From assembly GCF_900095135.1 (NCBI RefSeq), contig NZ_LT605205.1:1674001-1738000 (forward strand): 64,000 nt of DNA, read 5' to 3'. Source of the stretch: Proteiniphilum saccharofermentans (GTDB lineage: Bacteria > Bacteroidota > Bacteroidia > Bacteroidales > Dysgonomonadaceae). The position numbers and the translations under genes are program-made. Each line of letters begins with the position of its first letter. Position 1 is the first letter of the stretch. Positions 52,973 through 62,132 of the stretch are shown here, one piece after another. Under the pieces are notes generated by a model that saw only the letters and a program-made list of their open reading frames with translations, was not told where the DNA came from and made no database searches.

Positions 52973-52989
52973 GATTCTAAACAAAATAT

Positions 52990-55722
52990 ATGTCTCCCAA
53001 ATTACCTAACGACGACGATATTACAGAGAGAGAGGAAAATATGGAAGAGGATGAAGCTCTTCTCTCTTCCGAGTCTTTTTCCGGTTCCAAAGTGCCGGTA
53101 AGGCTGGGCGACGACAGTTCGCTCAACCTCTCCAAGATGTATCAGAACTGGTTCCTCGATTACGCTTCCTATGTGATCCTCGAACGTGCTGTGCCGCACA
53201 TCTCCGACGGCCTTAAGCCGGTACAGCGCCGTATCCTGCACGCCATGAAACGGATGGACGATGGTCGCTATAATAAAGTGGCTAATATTATCGGGACGAC
53301 CATGCAGTACCACCCCCACGGAGATGCCTCTATCGGGGATGCACTGGTACAACTGGGACAAAAAGACCTACTGATAGATTGTCAGGGTAACTGGGGGAAT
53401 ATCCTTACTGGTGACGGTGCTGCCGCACCTCGTTATATCGAAGCACGACTCAATAAGTTTGCCCTTGAAGTACTCTTCGATCCGAAGACCACCGAGTGGA
53501 AAGCATCATATGACGGTCGTAATAAAGAGCCGGTTACATTGCCTGCAAAATTTCCACTTCTTCTGGTGCAAGGTGCCGAAGGAATTGCTGTAGGACTCTC
53601 TTCCAAAATATTGCCCCACAACTTTAATGAAGTGTGCGACGCAGCCGTGAGTTATCTACAGGAGGAGGAATTCACGCTCTATCCTGATTTCCAGACCGGG
53701 GGATATATCGATGTGGAAAAATATAACGATGGTGAAAGAGGCGGTTCAGTGAAGATCCGCACTACCATCTCCAAGATAGATAACAAGACATTAGTCATAA
53801 AAGATATACCTTACGGGAAAACTACTGCCGGACTGGTAGACTCCATCCTCAAGGCCAACGAAAAGGGAAAGATCAAGATCAAAAAGGTGGACGATATCAC
53901 GGCGCAAAACGTGGAGATCCATGTGCAACTGGCACCCGGCGTCTCTTCCGATAAAACCATAGATGCCCTCTATGCCTTTACCGATTGTGAGATAAGCATT
54001 TCTCCCAACTGTTGCGTCATTGATGATAACAGGCCCCACTTCCTTACCGTAAGCGATGTGTTACGCTCGTCCGTCGATACTACCCGTGAACTGTTGCGTC
54101 GTGAGCTGGAGATTGAAAAAAGCGAAAAACAGGAAGCGCTCCTGTTTGCATCACTGGAAAAGATATTTATAGAAGAGCGTATCTATAAAGATAAAGAGTT
54201 CGAGAATGCTAAAAATATGGATATTGCCGTAATGCATATCGATCAACGTCTCGAACCCTATAAGCCTTCTTTTTTGCGTGAGATCACCCGGGATGATATT
54301 CTCAGGCTGATGGAGATCAGGATGGGACGCATCCTCAAATTCAATTCCGACAAGTCGGATGAATTAATTGCCAAACTGAAAGAAGAGATCGGCGAAATCG
54401 ACCATAACCTCAACCACCTCGTCGATTATACTATCGCCTGGTTCCTGATGCTCAAGGAGAAGTATGGTAAGAACTTCCCGCGCCGTACCATCATCCGTAG
54501 TTTTGAAAACATCGAGGCTACCAAAGTGGTCGAAGCCAATGAGAAACTCTATATAAACCGTGAAGAGGGATTTATCGGTACCGGCATGAAAAAGGACGAG
54601 TTTGTCTGCAACTGCTCCGATATCGATGATATCATTGTCTTTTTCAAGGATGGAAAATATAAGGTAGTAAAAGTCAGTGACAAGATGTTCGTCGGTAAAG
54701 GCATCCTTTATGCCGGTGTCTTCAAAAGAAACGACAAACGTACTATCTATAATGTGGTATACCGTGATGGTAAGAAAGCGCCGCATTACATTAAACGATT
54801 CGCTGTTACCGGTATCACTCGTGATAAGGAATATGACCTTACCCGGGGAAAAGCGGGTTCGCGCATTGCATACTTCAGTGTCAATCCCAATGGTGAGGCT
54901 GAAACCATCAGAGTGATCCTGAAGCCCAAACCACGTATGCGTATTCTCCAGTTCGAAAAAGATTTCAGCGAGATCGAGATCAAAGGGAGACAGGCTATGG
55001 GGAATATTCTTACCAAAGCCGAAGTACATCGTATTCAACTTAAACAAAAAGGGGTGTCAACACTTGGCGGTCGCAAGGTGTGGTTCGACCCCGACGTCTT
55101 CCGCCTCAACTACGAAGGTAGCGGCAAATTCCTTGGTGAATTCCAGGGGGATGATATGATCCTTGTAGTGACTACCGACGGGGAGTATTATATCTGTAAT
55201 TTCGATCTAACCAACCATTTTCCACATAATATACTCCATATCGGGAAATATGATGAGCATAAAGTATGGACAGCCGCCCTCTTTGATGCTGATCAGGGAT
55301 ATGCTTACCTGAAACGGTTTACCTTTGAGCCATCGGAGAAACCGCTTCGATTTGTGGGTGATAACACCGACTCCCGCTTGTTCTTGCTGACCGATGCGGT
55401 TTATCCCAGGGTAAAAGCTGTCTTTGGAGGACATGACGATTTCCGGGAACCACTGGAGATTGACGTGGAAGAATTTATTGGTGTGAAAAGCTATAAGGCA
55501 AAAGGCAAGCGTATCTCCAACTACGAGGTGACAGAGGTGGAAGAATTGGAACCGCTTCGTTTCCCCGAACCGGAAGAGGAGCCACAGCAGACAATGAAAG
55601 TGGAGATCACTGAAGAGAATGGAGATAACGGTGAAAATGGTGAAAATGGGGAAAACGTTGACGAGGATATCTCTGATGCCGATTTACGTGATGAGATCAC
55701 CGGCCAGATGAAGTTGTTTTAA
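52990..55722 (+). CDS. parC: DNA topoisomerase IV subunit A
   Basis: ParC cuts and rejoins DNA to decatenate chromosomes, with ParE (not in the window). The 910-aa protein has the breakage-reunion domain (DYASYVILERAVPHISDGLK, QYHPHGDAS), with the catalytic Tyr149 in APRYIEAR. A coiled-coil arm follows, and then a C-terminal beta-pinwheel (about 510-830). It ends with an acidic tail with NGENGEN repeats (about 870-900). It is called ParC rather than GyrA because the C-terminal pinwheel lacks a clear GyrA box and the pattern is that of Bacteroidota topoisomerase IV A. The acidic start (EEDEALLSSESF) is common there. Confidence 0.9.
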   Translation: MSPKLPNDDDITEREENMEEDEALLSSESFSGSKVPVRLGDDSSLNLSKMYQNWFLDYASYVILERAVPHISDGLKPVQRRILHAMKRMDDGRYNKVANIIGTTMQYHPHGDASIGDALVQLGQKDLLIDCQGNWGNILTGDGAAAPRYIEARLNKFALEVLFDPKTTEWKASYDGRNKEPVTLPAKFPLLLVQGAEGIAVGLSSKILPHNFNEVCDAAVSYLQEEEFTLYPDFQTGGYIDVEKYNDGERGGSVKIRTTISKIDNKTLVIKDIPYGKTTAGLVDSILKANEKGKIKIKKVDDITAQNVEIHVQLAPGVSSDKTIDALYAFTDCEISISPNCCVIDDNRPHFLTVSDVLRSSVDTTRELLRRELEIEKSEKQEALLFASLEKIFIEERIYKDKEFENAKNMDIAVMHIDQRLEPYKPSFLREITRDDILRLMEIRMGRILKFNSDKSDELIAKLKEEIGEIDHNLNHLVDYTIAWFLMLKEKYGKNFPRRTIIRSFENIEATKVVEANEKLYINREEGFIGTGMKKDEFVCNCSDIDDIIVFFKDGKYKVVKVSDKMFVGKGILYAGVFKRNDKRTIYNVVYRDGKKAPHYIKRFAVTGITRDKEYDLTRGKAGSRIAYFSVNPNGEAETIRVILKPKPRMRILQFEKDFSEIEIKGRQAMGNILTKAEVHRIQLKQKGVSTLGGRKVWFDPDVFRLNYEGSGKFLGEFQGDDMILVVTTDGEYYICNFDLTNHFPHNILHIGKYDEHKVWTAALFDADQGYAYLKRFTFEPSEKPLRFVGDNTDSRLFLLTDAVYPRVKAVFGGHDDFREPLEIDVEEFIGVKSYKAKGKRISNYEVTEVEELEPLRFPEPEEEPQQTMKVEITEENGDNGENGENGENVDEDISDADLRDEITGQMKLF

Positions 55723-55741
55723 CTCTGCAGATAAAAACAAA

Positions 55742-56587
55742 ATGAAGAAAACGGCACTACTGTTTAGTATATGGATCGGTATTCTTTGCGTGACGGTTTC
55801 ACAGGAGAACCGCTCCCTCATACTTCCGGTAGATCCTGTCAACCAAGCTGCTCTCCTGGGTATCGGGAAGGCATTTCTCAACGACACCTATCTTTCGCCT
55901 CTTAGGTATAGTGGTATCAGCATATCCCTTATGCATGACCGTATAAAGGGAACCCCTCACTTTAATGGTTGCCTGCTCTTGCAACAGCAGTTCCTTATAC
56001 AGACAGCGATCACCAAAAACCCTACAGCCTCGGCTTCGGAGTATTACGGTGACCTCGATTACCGGCTTACCGGGTTTTATCCACTGTTTGCCGGCTCCAA
56101 TCTAAGGCTCTATGGTGGCGGAGGGTGGGAAGCCTCACTGGGTGGCATTTACAACGTGCGGAATTCCAATAATCCCGGTTCATTGAAGGTGTCAACCAAC
56201 TTCAACCTTTCGGCTATGGCTATCTACAACTGGAAGATCTTTACCTTCCGGTGGCAGCTTTCCACACCCTTTGCAGGTATGTTCTTCTCTCCTGAATATG
56301 GACATTCCTATTACGAAATATTTACGCTTGGAAATAATAAAGGAACCGTTCATTTCGGATCTTTTCATAATCAACAGGCATTGCGCAACTATTTTTCAGT
56401 CGATGTGCCGGTACATAATATCACTCTCCGTGCCGCCTATTTGGGGGATTACTACAATACAGACGTGAATGAGCTTGTTACCAGGATTGTTTCCCATCAG
56501 TTCATGATCGGACTTGTAGTGGAATCTCTCAATTTCGGAGGAAAAAAGGTGCGTGACAATCCCTCGCTTCCGTCTGTGTATTATTAA
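55742..56587 (+). CDS. Small outer-membrane barrel, DUF3316-like
   Basis: A 281-aa exported protein with a signal peptide (about 1-20) and an all-beta composition with alternating hydrophobic strands and aromatic residues, ending PSLPSVYY. The block LNDTYLSPLRYSG (about 48-60) recalls the DUF3316 family of Bacteroidota; I am only moderately sure. It starts 19 bp after parC and may be co-transcribed with it, although the functions look unrelated. Confidence 0.6.
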   Translation: MKKTALLFSIWIGILCVTVSQENRSLILPVDPVNQAALLGIGKAFLNDTYLSPLRYSGISISLMHDRIKGTPHFNGCLLLQQQFLIQTAITKNPTASASEYYGDLDYRLTGFYPLFAGSNLRLYGGGGWEASLGGIYNVRNSNNPGSLKVSTNFNLSAMAIYNWKIFTFRWQLSTPFAGMFFSPEYGHSYYEIFTLGNNKGTVHFGSFHNQQALRNYFSVDVPVHNITLRAAYLGDYYNTDVNELVTRIVSHQFMIGLVVESLNFGGKKVRDNPSLPSVYY

Positions 56588-56627
56588 TGGAATGGAGAGC
56601 GGGAGACGAGGTGACTGGGAAGAAAGG

Positions 56628-56697
56628 GAGTGAAGAGTGAAGAATGAAGAGTGAAGAATGAAGAATGAAGAGTGAAAAGTGAAGAGTGAAGAATGAA
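56628..56697. repeat. Ten 7-bp GAGTGAA/GAATGAA repeats
   Basis: Ten consecutive heptamers: GAGTGAA, GAGTGAA, GAATGAA, GAGTGAA, GAATGAA, GAATGAA, GAGTGAA, AAGTGAA, GAGTGAA, GAATGAA. Variation is confined to two positions. It lies in the gap before the patB-type gene. Confidence 0.9.
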
Positions 56698-56701
56698 AAG
56701 G

Positions 56702-56756
56702 GATTTGTTGATTTAACGATTTTGAATTTTTGAATTTTGAATTTTTGAATTGAAAA
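56702..56756. repeat. Short version of the octamer/TTGAAT composite repeat
   Basis: GATTTGTT and GATTTAAC (two degenerate octamers) are followed by GATTTTGAAT and a TTTGAATT run (56718-56756) matching 51894-51932. This is the same composite structure as before the M48 gene, with 2 instead of 28 octamers. Confidence 0.75.
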
Positions 56757-56792
56757 TCGACGGAGTCAATTAACAATCAGCGTAGCTAAATC
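56753..56792. repeat. 40-bp repeat, left copy
   Basis: The segment begins AAAATCGACG and ends GTAGCTAAATC. It matches 58077-58116 at 36 of 40 positions in direct orientation. The two copies flank the patB-type gene. Confidence 0.8.
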
Positions 56793-56822
56793 TTGGAATC
56801 CCAAATCCGAAATATAAAAATA

Positions 56823-57995
56823 ATGCAATATAATTTCGATGAAATAGTAGACCGTTCGGGCAGCAATGCAGTTAAGCTGGAGAAGTTAAAACCTGTATTC
56901 GGACATGAGGATCTTATCCCGCTATGGGTAGCAGATATGGAATTCAAGTCCCCGCCGGCAATTATAGAAGCGTTGAAACAACGTGTGGAACATGGTGTTT
57001 TTGGTTATACCCTCCCTTCTGAAGAATATACCTCTTCCATTGTCAATTGGCTCGAAAGACGCCACCATTGGCAGATAAAAGGAGAACATATCAATTTTGT
57101 ACCCGGTGTAGTCAAAGGATTTGCCTTTGCCATCGACGAATTTACGAACAAGGGAGACAAAGTGATTATCCAACCGCCTGTATATCACCCATTCCGTATC
57201 GTCACCTCATCACTCGGACGTGAGGTGGTCAACAATCCGCTTATCCTCGAAAATGGGCAGTACAAGATGGATTTCGAAGGTTTACGCAAGATCGCTTCAG
57301 ATGGCGACTGCAAGATGCTGATTCTTTGTAATCCCCATAATCCCGGTGGTAGAGCCTGGTTTCCCGAAGAATTGAGTGAACTGGCTGACATCTGCCATGA
57401 AAACAATATACTGGTCGTCTCAGATGAGATCCATGCAGATATGGCTTTGAAAGGTTATCGGCATACTCCTTTCGCATCAGTATCTCCGAAAGCGGAAGAG
57501 ATTTCACTTACCCTTATGGCACCCAGCAAAACCTTCAATATTGCCGGAATTGTCAGCTCATTCGCGGTCATCCCCAATGGGGAGATAAGGAGAAGATATC
57601 TTGCTTACCTCGAACCACGTGAATTGCAACAGGGAACCATCTTTGCTTTTACTGCTACGCGTGCGGCTTATGACGAATGCGAGGAGTGGCTTGACCAGAT
57701 GTTGGCTTATGTGCAGGCCAATATTGATTTTGTGGATGAATATCTCAAAGAGAATATCCCTGAAATAAAAGCTATCCTGCCTGAGGCCTCTTTCCTGATA
57801 TGGCTCGACTGTCGTGCGCTTAACCTGACTCAACGGGAACTTGTAAAACTCTTTATAGAAAAAGCTCATCTGGCGTTGAACGACGGTACTATGTTCGGTC
57901 CCGGCGGTGAGGGTTTCATGCGACTTAATGCGGGGTGTCCACGCACCCTACTCGAAAAGGGATTAAATAATTTAAAAAAAGCAGTACACCCCTAA
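56823..57995 (+). CDS. PLP-dependent C-S lyase / aminotransferase (PatB/MalY type)
   Basis: The start is ATG 56823 (MQYNFDEIVDRSGSNA), giving 390 aa; an in-frame TTG at 56793 would translate the end of the repeat and is rejected. It is a fold-type I PLP enzyme with PLWVADMEF near residue 35, the Asp-containing SDEIHADMAL stretch and the lysine loop PSKTFNIAG, where the Lys forms the Schiff base. The MalY/PatB subgroup cleaves cystathionine or cysteine conjugates to release H2S, pyruvate and ammonia. It stands alone between two repeat clusters. Confidence 0.88.
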   Translation: MQYNFDEIVDRSGSNAVKLEKLKPVFGHEDLIPLWVADMEFKSPPAIIEALKQRVEHGVFGYTLPSEEYTSSIVNWLERRHHWQIKGEHINFVPGVVKGFAFAIDEFTNKGDKVIIQPPVYHPFRIVTSSLGREVVNNPLILENGQYKMDFEGLRKIASDGDCKMLILCNPHNPGGRAWFPEELSELADICHENNILVVSDEIHADMALKGYRHTPFASVSPKAEEISLTLMAPSKTFNIAGIVSSFAVIPNGEIRRRYLAYLEPRELQQGTIFAFTATRAAYDECEEWLDQMLAYVQANIDFVDEYLKENIPEIKAILPEASFLIWLDCRALNLTQRELVKLFIEKAHLALNDGTMFGPGGEGFMRLNAGCPRTLLEKGLNNLKKAVHP

Positions 57996-58076
57996 ACATC
58001 GATGCCACTCAGTTGTTAGTTAATTGTATAGTATAGATGGATCAAGTCTTGAATTGAAACAACGTTCGGCAGAGCC

Positions 58077-58116
58077 AAAATCGACGTGGTCAATTAAAAA
58101 TCAGCGAAGCTAAATC
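58077..58116. repeat. 40-bp repeat, right copy
   Basis: Direct copy of 56753-56792 with four differences. It is followed immediately by reversed octamers (58111-58138). Confidence 0.8.
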
Positions 58117-58138
58117 ATTAAATCATTAAATCATTAAA
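58111..58138. repeat. TAAATCAT octamers, inverted relative to the large array
   Basis: TAAATCAT three times, then TAAA. TAAATCAT is the reverse complement of the ATGATTTA register of the array at 51670, so this is the same octamer in the other orientation, just before slyD. Confidence 0.8.
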
Positions 58139-58156
58139 TATTAAAATAAAGGAACA

Positions 58157-58765
58157 ATGCAAATCTCAGACAATAAATACGTTACAGTTACCTATGACCT
58201 GAATGTAGGCGAAGGTGAAGAGCGGGAATTGATGGAGCGGGCAACTGCCCAACAACCGTTGGAATTTATTTTCGGTACCAATTCCATGCTCGAAGCATTC
58301 GAGAATCAACTCAGGGGGCTTTCGCAAGGAGATAAATTCTCTTTCCGGCTTACTCCGGAAGAGGCTTATGGTGATTACGACGACACTAAAGTACTTGAAC
58401 TGCCCAAAAATATTTTCGAGATCGATGGGAAAATCGACGGGGAAGTGCTTTTTGAAGGGAACACCCTTCCAATGATGGATTCTTCCGGTAACCGGCTTAT
58501 GGGATCCGTCGTTTCTATCGGTGACGAAGTGGTCACTATGGATTTTAACCATCCGCTGGCAGGAGAGATCATGCATTTCGAAGGAACGGTGATGGGGGTG
58601 AGGGAAGCCTCTGTCGAAGAAATCGCGGCCCTCTTTTCCGGTGGTTGTGGCTGTGGTTCCGGCGGTTGCGGATCGGGTGAAGAAGGCGGATGCGGTTGCG
58701 GTTCTTCCGACGAAAGTATGTCGGGTGGTTGCGGCTGTGGTTCCGGCGGTTGTGGTAGCTGTTGA
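58157..58765 (+). CDS. slyD: SlyD-type FKBP peptidyl-prolyl isomerase
   Basis: A 202-aa cytosolic prolyl isomerase and chaperone. The FKBP part (1-70 and 125-160) holds the insert-in-flap domain between them, as SlyD does: EFIFGTNSMLEAFENQL, TPEEAYGDYDD, then VVTMDFNHPLAGEIMHFEG. The C-terminal tail (about 161-202) is Gly/Cys/Ser-rich with nine cysteines (CGCG repeats) and no histidine. In E. coli SlyD the tail is His/Cys-rich and binds nickel; this purely Cys tail would prefer other soft metals. The tail DNA contains a ~30-bp imperfect direct repeat (58640s and 58725s). The stop is followed at once by the antiporter gene. Confidence 0.9.
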   Translation: MQISDNKYVTVTYDLNVGEGEERELMERATAQQPLEFIFGTNSMLEAFENQLRGLSQGDKFSFRLTPEEAYGDYDDTKVLELPKNIFEIDGKIDGEVLFEGNTLPMMDSSGNRLMGSVVSIGDEVVTMDFNHPLAGEIMHFEGTVMGVREASVEEIAALFSGGCGCGSGGCGSGEEGGCGCGSSDESMSGGCGCGSGGCGSC

Positions 58766-58767
58766 CG

Positions 58768-60855
58768 ATGATGTTATTATCATTAGATTTATCTTTACCC
58801 ATCAGTAATCCTACGGTGCAGTTTCTGATCCTGTTCGTAATCGTATTGTTGGCACCTATAATTTTCAACAAGATCAGGATACCGTCACTGATAGGTCTTA
58901 TTATTGCAGGGGCTGTGATAGGTCCTTACGGTGTCGGTTTGATGTTGCGCGACAGCAATATGATCATGCTGGGGAACGCCGGGTTGCTCTATATCATGTT
59001 CCTTGCGGGTATAGAGATTGATGTGGCTGAGTTCAGGAAGAACAGTGCAAAAAGCCTGGTATTCGGAATGCTTACTTTCTCTATTCCCATGATCATCGGT
59101 ACGTTTGCCGGCTTGTACCTGCTCAACCTCACACTTGTCTCATCCATATTGCTGGCAAGTATGTTCGCTTCCCATACGTTGGTGGCATATCCCATCATCA
59201 GTAAGCTGGGAGCGGGAAAGAACAGGGCCGTTACTGTTGCGGTGGGGGGGACAATGATCACCGATACGCTGGCGCTGCTGGTACTGGCCATCATCGTCAG
59301 CATGAACGAGGGACAGGTTACCCCGGCCTTCTGGACGCAGATGACCCTCTCGTTGATCCTTTTTTCACTGGTCGTTGTTTTTCTTTTTCCCGTTGTCGGA
59401 AGATGGTTCTTCAAGAAATTTCATGACAGCACGTCGCAATTTATCTTTGTGATGACGATGATATTCCTTGGCGGATTCCTTGCCGAACTGGCCGGAATTG
59501 AGGCGATTATCGGGGCTTTCCTCGCCGGGCTTTCCATGAACAGGCTTATCCCTCATGTTTCTTCATTGATGAACAGGATCGGCTTCGTGGGAAATGCCAT
59601 CTTTATTCCCATATTCCTTATCAGTGTGGGAATGCTCATTGATTACCATGCCTTTGTCACTGGATTCGAAACTCTTAAAGTGGCAGTGGTGATGACAGTG
59701 GTGGCCATTCTTGCCAAGTTCCTGGCCGCATGGGTTACACAAAAGATTTACGGCTATACCAAAGCCGAACGTATGCTTATCTTCGGACTCAGCAACGCCC
59801 AGGCGGCTGCCACATTGGCTGCGATAATGGTGGGACACAGAGTGGGGTTACTCGATGACAGCATCCTCAACGGCACTATTGTCATGATCCTTGTCACATG
59901 CACCGTTGCCTCTTTCCGTGCACAAAAAGGGGCAGTGGAAATATCTCTCTCAGAAGGGATGGTAAAAGAGGAAGAAGGGAATCCGGATGAGCGCATCCTT
60001 ATTCCTATCGCCAATAAAGATACGCTCAGAGACTTGATCGATCTTAGCCTGACCATTAAGTCCAAGGCTAATGTAGACAACGTCTATGCGCTCAATATCA
60101 TCAAGAGTACTGAAGCCACCTCGGAGACGGAGAAAGCTTCGGAAAAATTACTTGAAGAGGCTGTTATGCTGGGTGCCGGTGCCGACACAGCCATTCAGCC
60201 TCTGCAACGTTACGATATGAACGTACTCAATGGAATCCTTGGAGTAGTGAAGAAATATGCTATCACCGATATTGTGATGGGGCTTCACGTAAAACAGCAG
60301 ATATCGGAGTCTTTTCTTGGAAATCTTGTGGAGGGGGTACTTAATAAGTGCCAGTCTACTCTTTTCGTATATAAGGCCATACAACCATTGGGTACGATTA
60401 AACGCAGGCTGGTTATCATTCCACCCAATGCCGATAGAGAGGTCGGTTTCTCACTCTGGTTATCCAAAATATGGAATTTAGGTCGTAACTCAGGCGGGAA
60501 GCTAAGTTTCTATGCTGCCAATGAGATACTCGATACCCTTCGCTATGTACACAAGATACATCCTATAGATGCGGAATTCAATGAATTTAGTGATTGGAGA
60601 GAGTTTGTTAAACTGGCAAAAGAGGTCGGGAAAAATGATGGATTGGTTATTGTGATGAGCCGTCAGCGGAAGATATCTTACGACCCTGTCATGCGTAATA
60701 TCCCCGATTATATCAACAAGCATTTTAAAGATACCAATTTTATGTTGCTTTACCCGGTACAATCAACTTCCGTAGAAGATTATCATAACGATATGACCAA
60801 TGCCTCACTGATAACGCCTGTCCGTAATCAGGATGGATTTGGTGCTACTCCTTGA
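58768..60855 (+). CDS. CPA2-family cation:proton antiporter with Usp-like tail
   Basis: The start is ATG 58768 (or 58771), just after the slyD stop; a TTG at 58762 would overlap it and is less likely. The 695-aa protein has about twelve membrane segments (about 15-390) of the CPA2 Na+(K+)/H+ exchanger type, with GLIIAGAVIGPYGVG early and GGFLAELAGIEAIIGAFLAG in the middle carrying the acidic ion-site region. The soluble C-terminal part (about 410-690) looks like two universal-stress-protein folds (ERILIPIANKDTLRDLIDLS, KRRLVIIPPNADREVGFSLW) that may regulate it by nucleotide binding. Coupling with slyD is unexplained. Confidence 0.88.
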   Translation: MMLLSLDLSLPISNPTVQFLILFVIVLLAPIIFNKIRIPSLIGLIIAGAVIGPYGVGLMLRDSNMIMLGNAGLLYIMFLAGIEIDVAEFRKNSAKSLVFGMLTFSIPMIIGTFAGLYLLNLTLVSSILLASMFASHTLVAYPIISKLGAGKNRAVTVAVGGTMITDTLALLVLAIIVSMNEGQVTPAFWTQMTLSLILFSLVVVFLFPVVGRWFFKKFHDSTSQFIFVMTMIFLGGFLAELAGIEAIIGAFLAGLSMNRLIPHVSSLMNRIGFVGNAIFIPIFLISVGMLIDYHAFVTGFETLKVAVVMTVVAILAKFLAAWVTQKIYGYTKAERMLIFGLSNAQAAATLAAIMVGHRVGLLDDSILNGTIVMILVTCTVASFRAQKGAVEISLSEGMVKEEEGNPDERILIPIANKDTLRDLIDLSLTIKSKANVDNVYALNIIKSTEATSETEKASEKLLEEAVMLGAGADTAIQPLQRYDMNVLNGILGVVKKYAITDIVMGLHVKQQISESFLGNLVEGVLNKCQSTLFVYKAIQPLGTIKRRLVIIPPNADREVGFSLWLSKIWNLGRNSGGKLSFYAANEILDTLRYVHKIHPIDAEFNEFSDWREFVKLAKEVGKNDGLVIVMSRQRKISYDPVMRNIPDYINKHFKDTNFMLLYPVQSTSVEDYHNDMTNASLITPVRNQDGFGATP

Positions 60856-60888
60856 TAAGGGATAATACTTTAATATACTGTGCACGAC

Positions 60889-60923
60889 AATTGGTAATTT
60901 GTAATTAGTAATTAGTAATTTCT
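60889..60923. repeat. Five-unit heptamer repeat before aroC
   Basis: AATTGGT, AATTTGT, AATTAGT, AATTAGT, AATTTCT in tandem, ending 3 bp before the aroC ATG, so the repeat occupies the place of the ribosome binding site. Confidence 0.8.
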
Positions 60924-60926
60924 ACA

Positions 60927-62000
60927 ATGAATACATTCGGAACAATATTCAGGTTGACATCATTCGGAGAATCGCATGGTGCAGCTGTGGGAGGTGTCAT
61001 AGATGGCTGCCCCCCCGGGTTGGAACTCGATATGGATTTTATACAGTCGGAGCTCGACAGGCGCCGTCCCGGCCAGTCCCGTATCACTACTCCCCGTAAG
61101 GAAGCCGACAAAGTGGAATTTCTTTCGGGAGTATTTGAAAATAAAACTACCGGCGCTCCTATCGGTTTCATTGTGAGGAACGAGAATCAGCAGTCGTCCG
61201 ATTACGATAACATCAAAGAGGCTTTTCGCCCTTCGCATGCCGATTTCACCTATCAGCAGAAATATGGTATCCGTGATTACCGGGGTGGTGGACGGTCGTC
61301 TGCGCGGGAAACCATAGCCCGTGTGGTGGCCGGTGCTGTGGCAAAACTTTACCTCCGTCGTCTCAATATAGATATTACAGCCTATACTTCACAGGTGGGC
61401 GATATTGCATTGGAGAATGATTACAGGATATACGACCTTTCACGTACGGAAGATAATTTTGTCCGTTGTCCCGATCCTGATATAGCGGAACAAATGATCA
61501 AATTGATTCAGGAGGTACGCTATCAGGGAGATACTATCGGCGGTACTATCACCTGTGTGGTCAAAGGTACACCGGCAGGTTTGGGAGAACCTGTTTTTGG
61601 CAAACTTCACGCCATGTTAGGCTCCGCTATGTTGAGTATCAATGCCGTAAAAGGTTTCGAATATGGTTCCGGATTTAGCGTAGTTGCCCGCGGTTCAGAG
61701 GTAAACGACTCTTTCTATAACGACAATGGCAGGGTGAATACCCGCACTAATAATTCCGGAGGGATTCAGGCCGGCATTTCCAATGGGCAGGATATCTATT
61801 TTCGGGTGGCTTTTAAACCGGTTTCTACTATCCTCCGGGAGCAACAGACAGTAGATATGCATGGCAATGATACGATCATTAAAGCCCGTGGACGACATGA
61901 TCCTTGTGTGTTGCCCCGTGCAGTACCCATTGTGGAAGCCATGGCCGCCATTACGCTTCTGGATGCTTATCTGCTCTCGAAAGCAACAGCCTTGTTTTAG
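60927..62000 (+). CDS. aroC: Chorismate synthase
   Basis: AroC makes chorismate from EPSP with reduced FMN, the last shared step of the shikimate pathway. The 357-aa protein shows the three family signatures: [14 protein letters not shown] near the start, the central [17 protein letters not shown], and the C-terminal [17 protein letters not shown]. Length and motifs are intact. It is followed by a 10-bp repeat tract and then the DUF1460 gene. Confidence 0.97.
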   Translation: MNTFGTIFRLTSFGESHGAAVGGVIDGCPPGLELDMDFIQSELDRRRPGQSRITTPRKEADKVEFLSGVFENKTTGAPIGFIVRNENQQSSDYDNIKEAFRPSHADFTYQQKYGIRDYRGGGRSSARETIARVVAGAVAKLYLRRLNIDITAYTSQVGDIALENDYRIYDLSRTEDNFVRCPDPDIAEQMIKLIQEVRYQGDTIGGTITCVVKGTPAGLGEPVFGKLHAMLGSAMLSINAVKGFEYGSGFSVVARGSEVNDSFYNDNGRVNTRTNNSGGIQAGISNGQDIYFRVAFKPVSTILREQQTVDMHGNDTIIKARGRHDPCVLPRAVPIVEAMAAITLLDAYLLSKATALF

Positions 62001-62114
62001 ATTGATGGGAGATTGATGGGAGATTGAATGAGATTGAATGAGATTGAATGAGATTGAATGAGATTGAATGAGATTGAATGAGATTGATGGGAGGTTGAAT
62101 GAGATTGGTGGTTT
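61999..62114. repeat. 10-bp AGATTGAATG repeat tract after aroC
   Basis: Six perfect AGATTGAATG units (62021-62080) are flanked on both sides by variants (AGATTGATGGG twice before, AGATTGATGGG, AGGTTGAATG and AGATTGGTGG after). The same decamer occurs upstream of fabD at 24285-24344. The tract begins at the aroC stop codon. Confidence 0.9.
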
Positions 62115-62132
62115 TTGTAAAAAGTAACTAAT

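Noticed and set aside
56793..56822. TTG at 56793 as the start of the patB-type gene
   Set aside because: The ten extra codons follow directly on the 40-bp repeat and have no family match; ATG 56823 gives the normal N-terminus.
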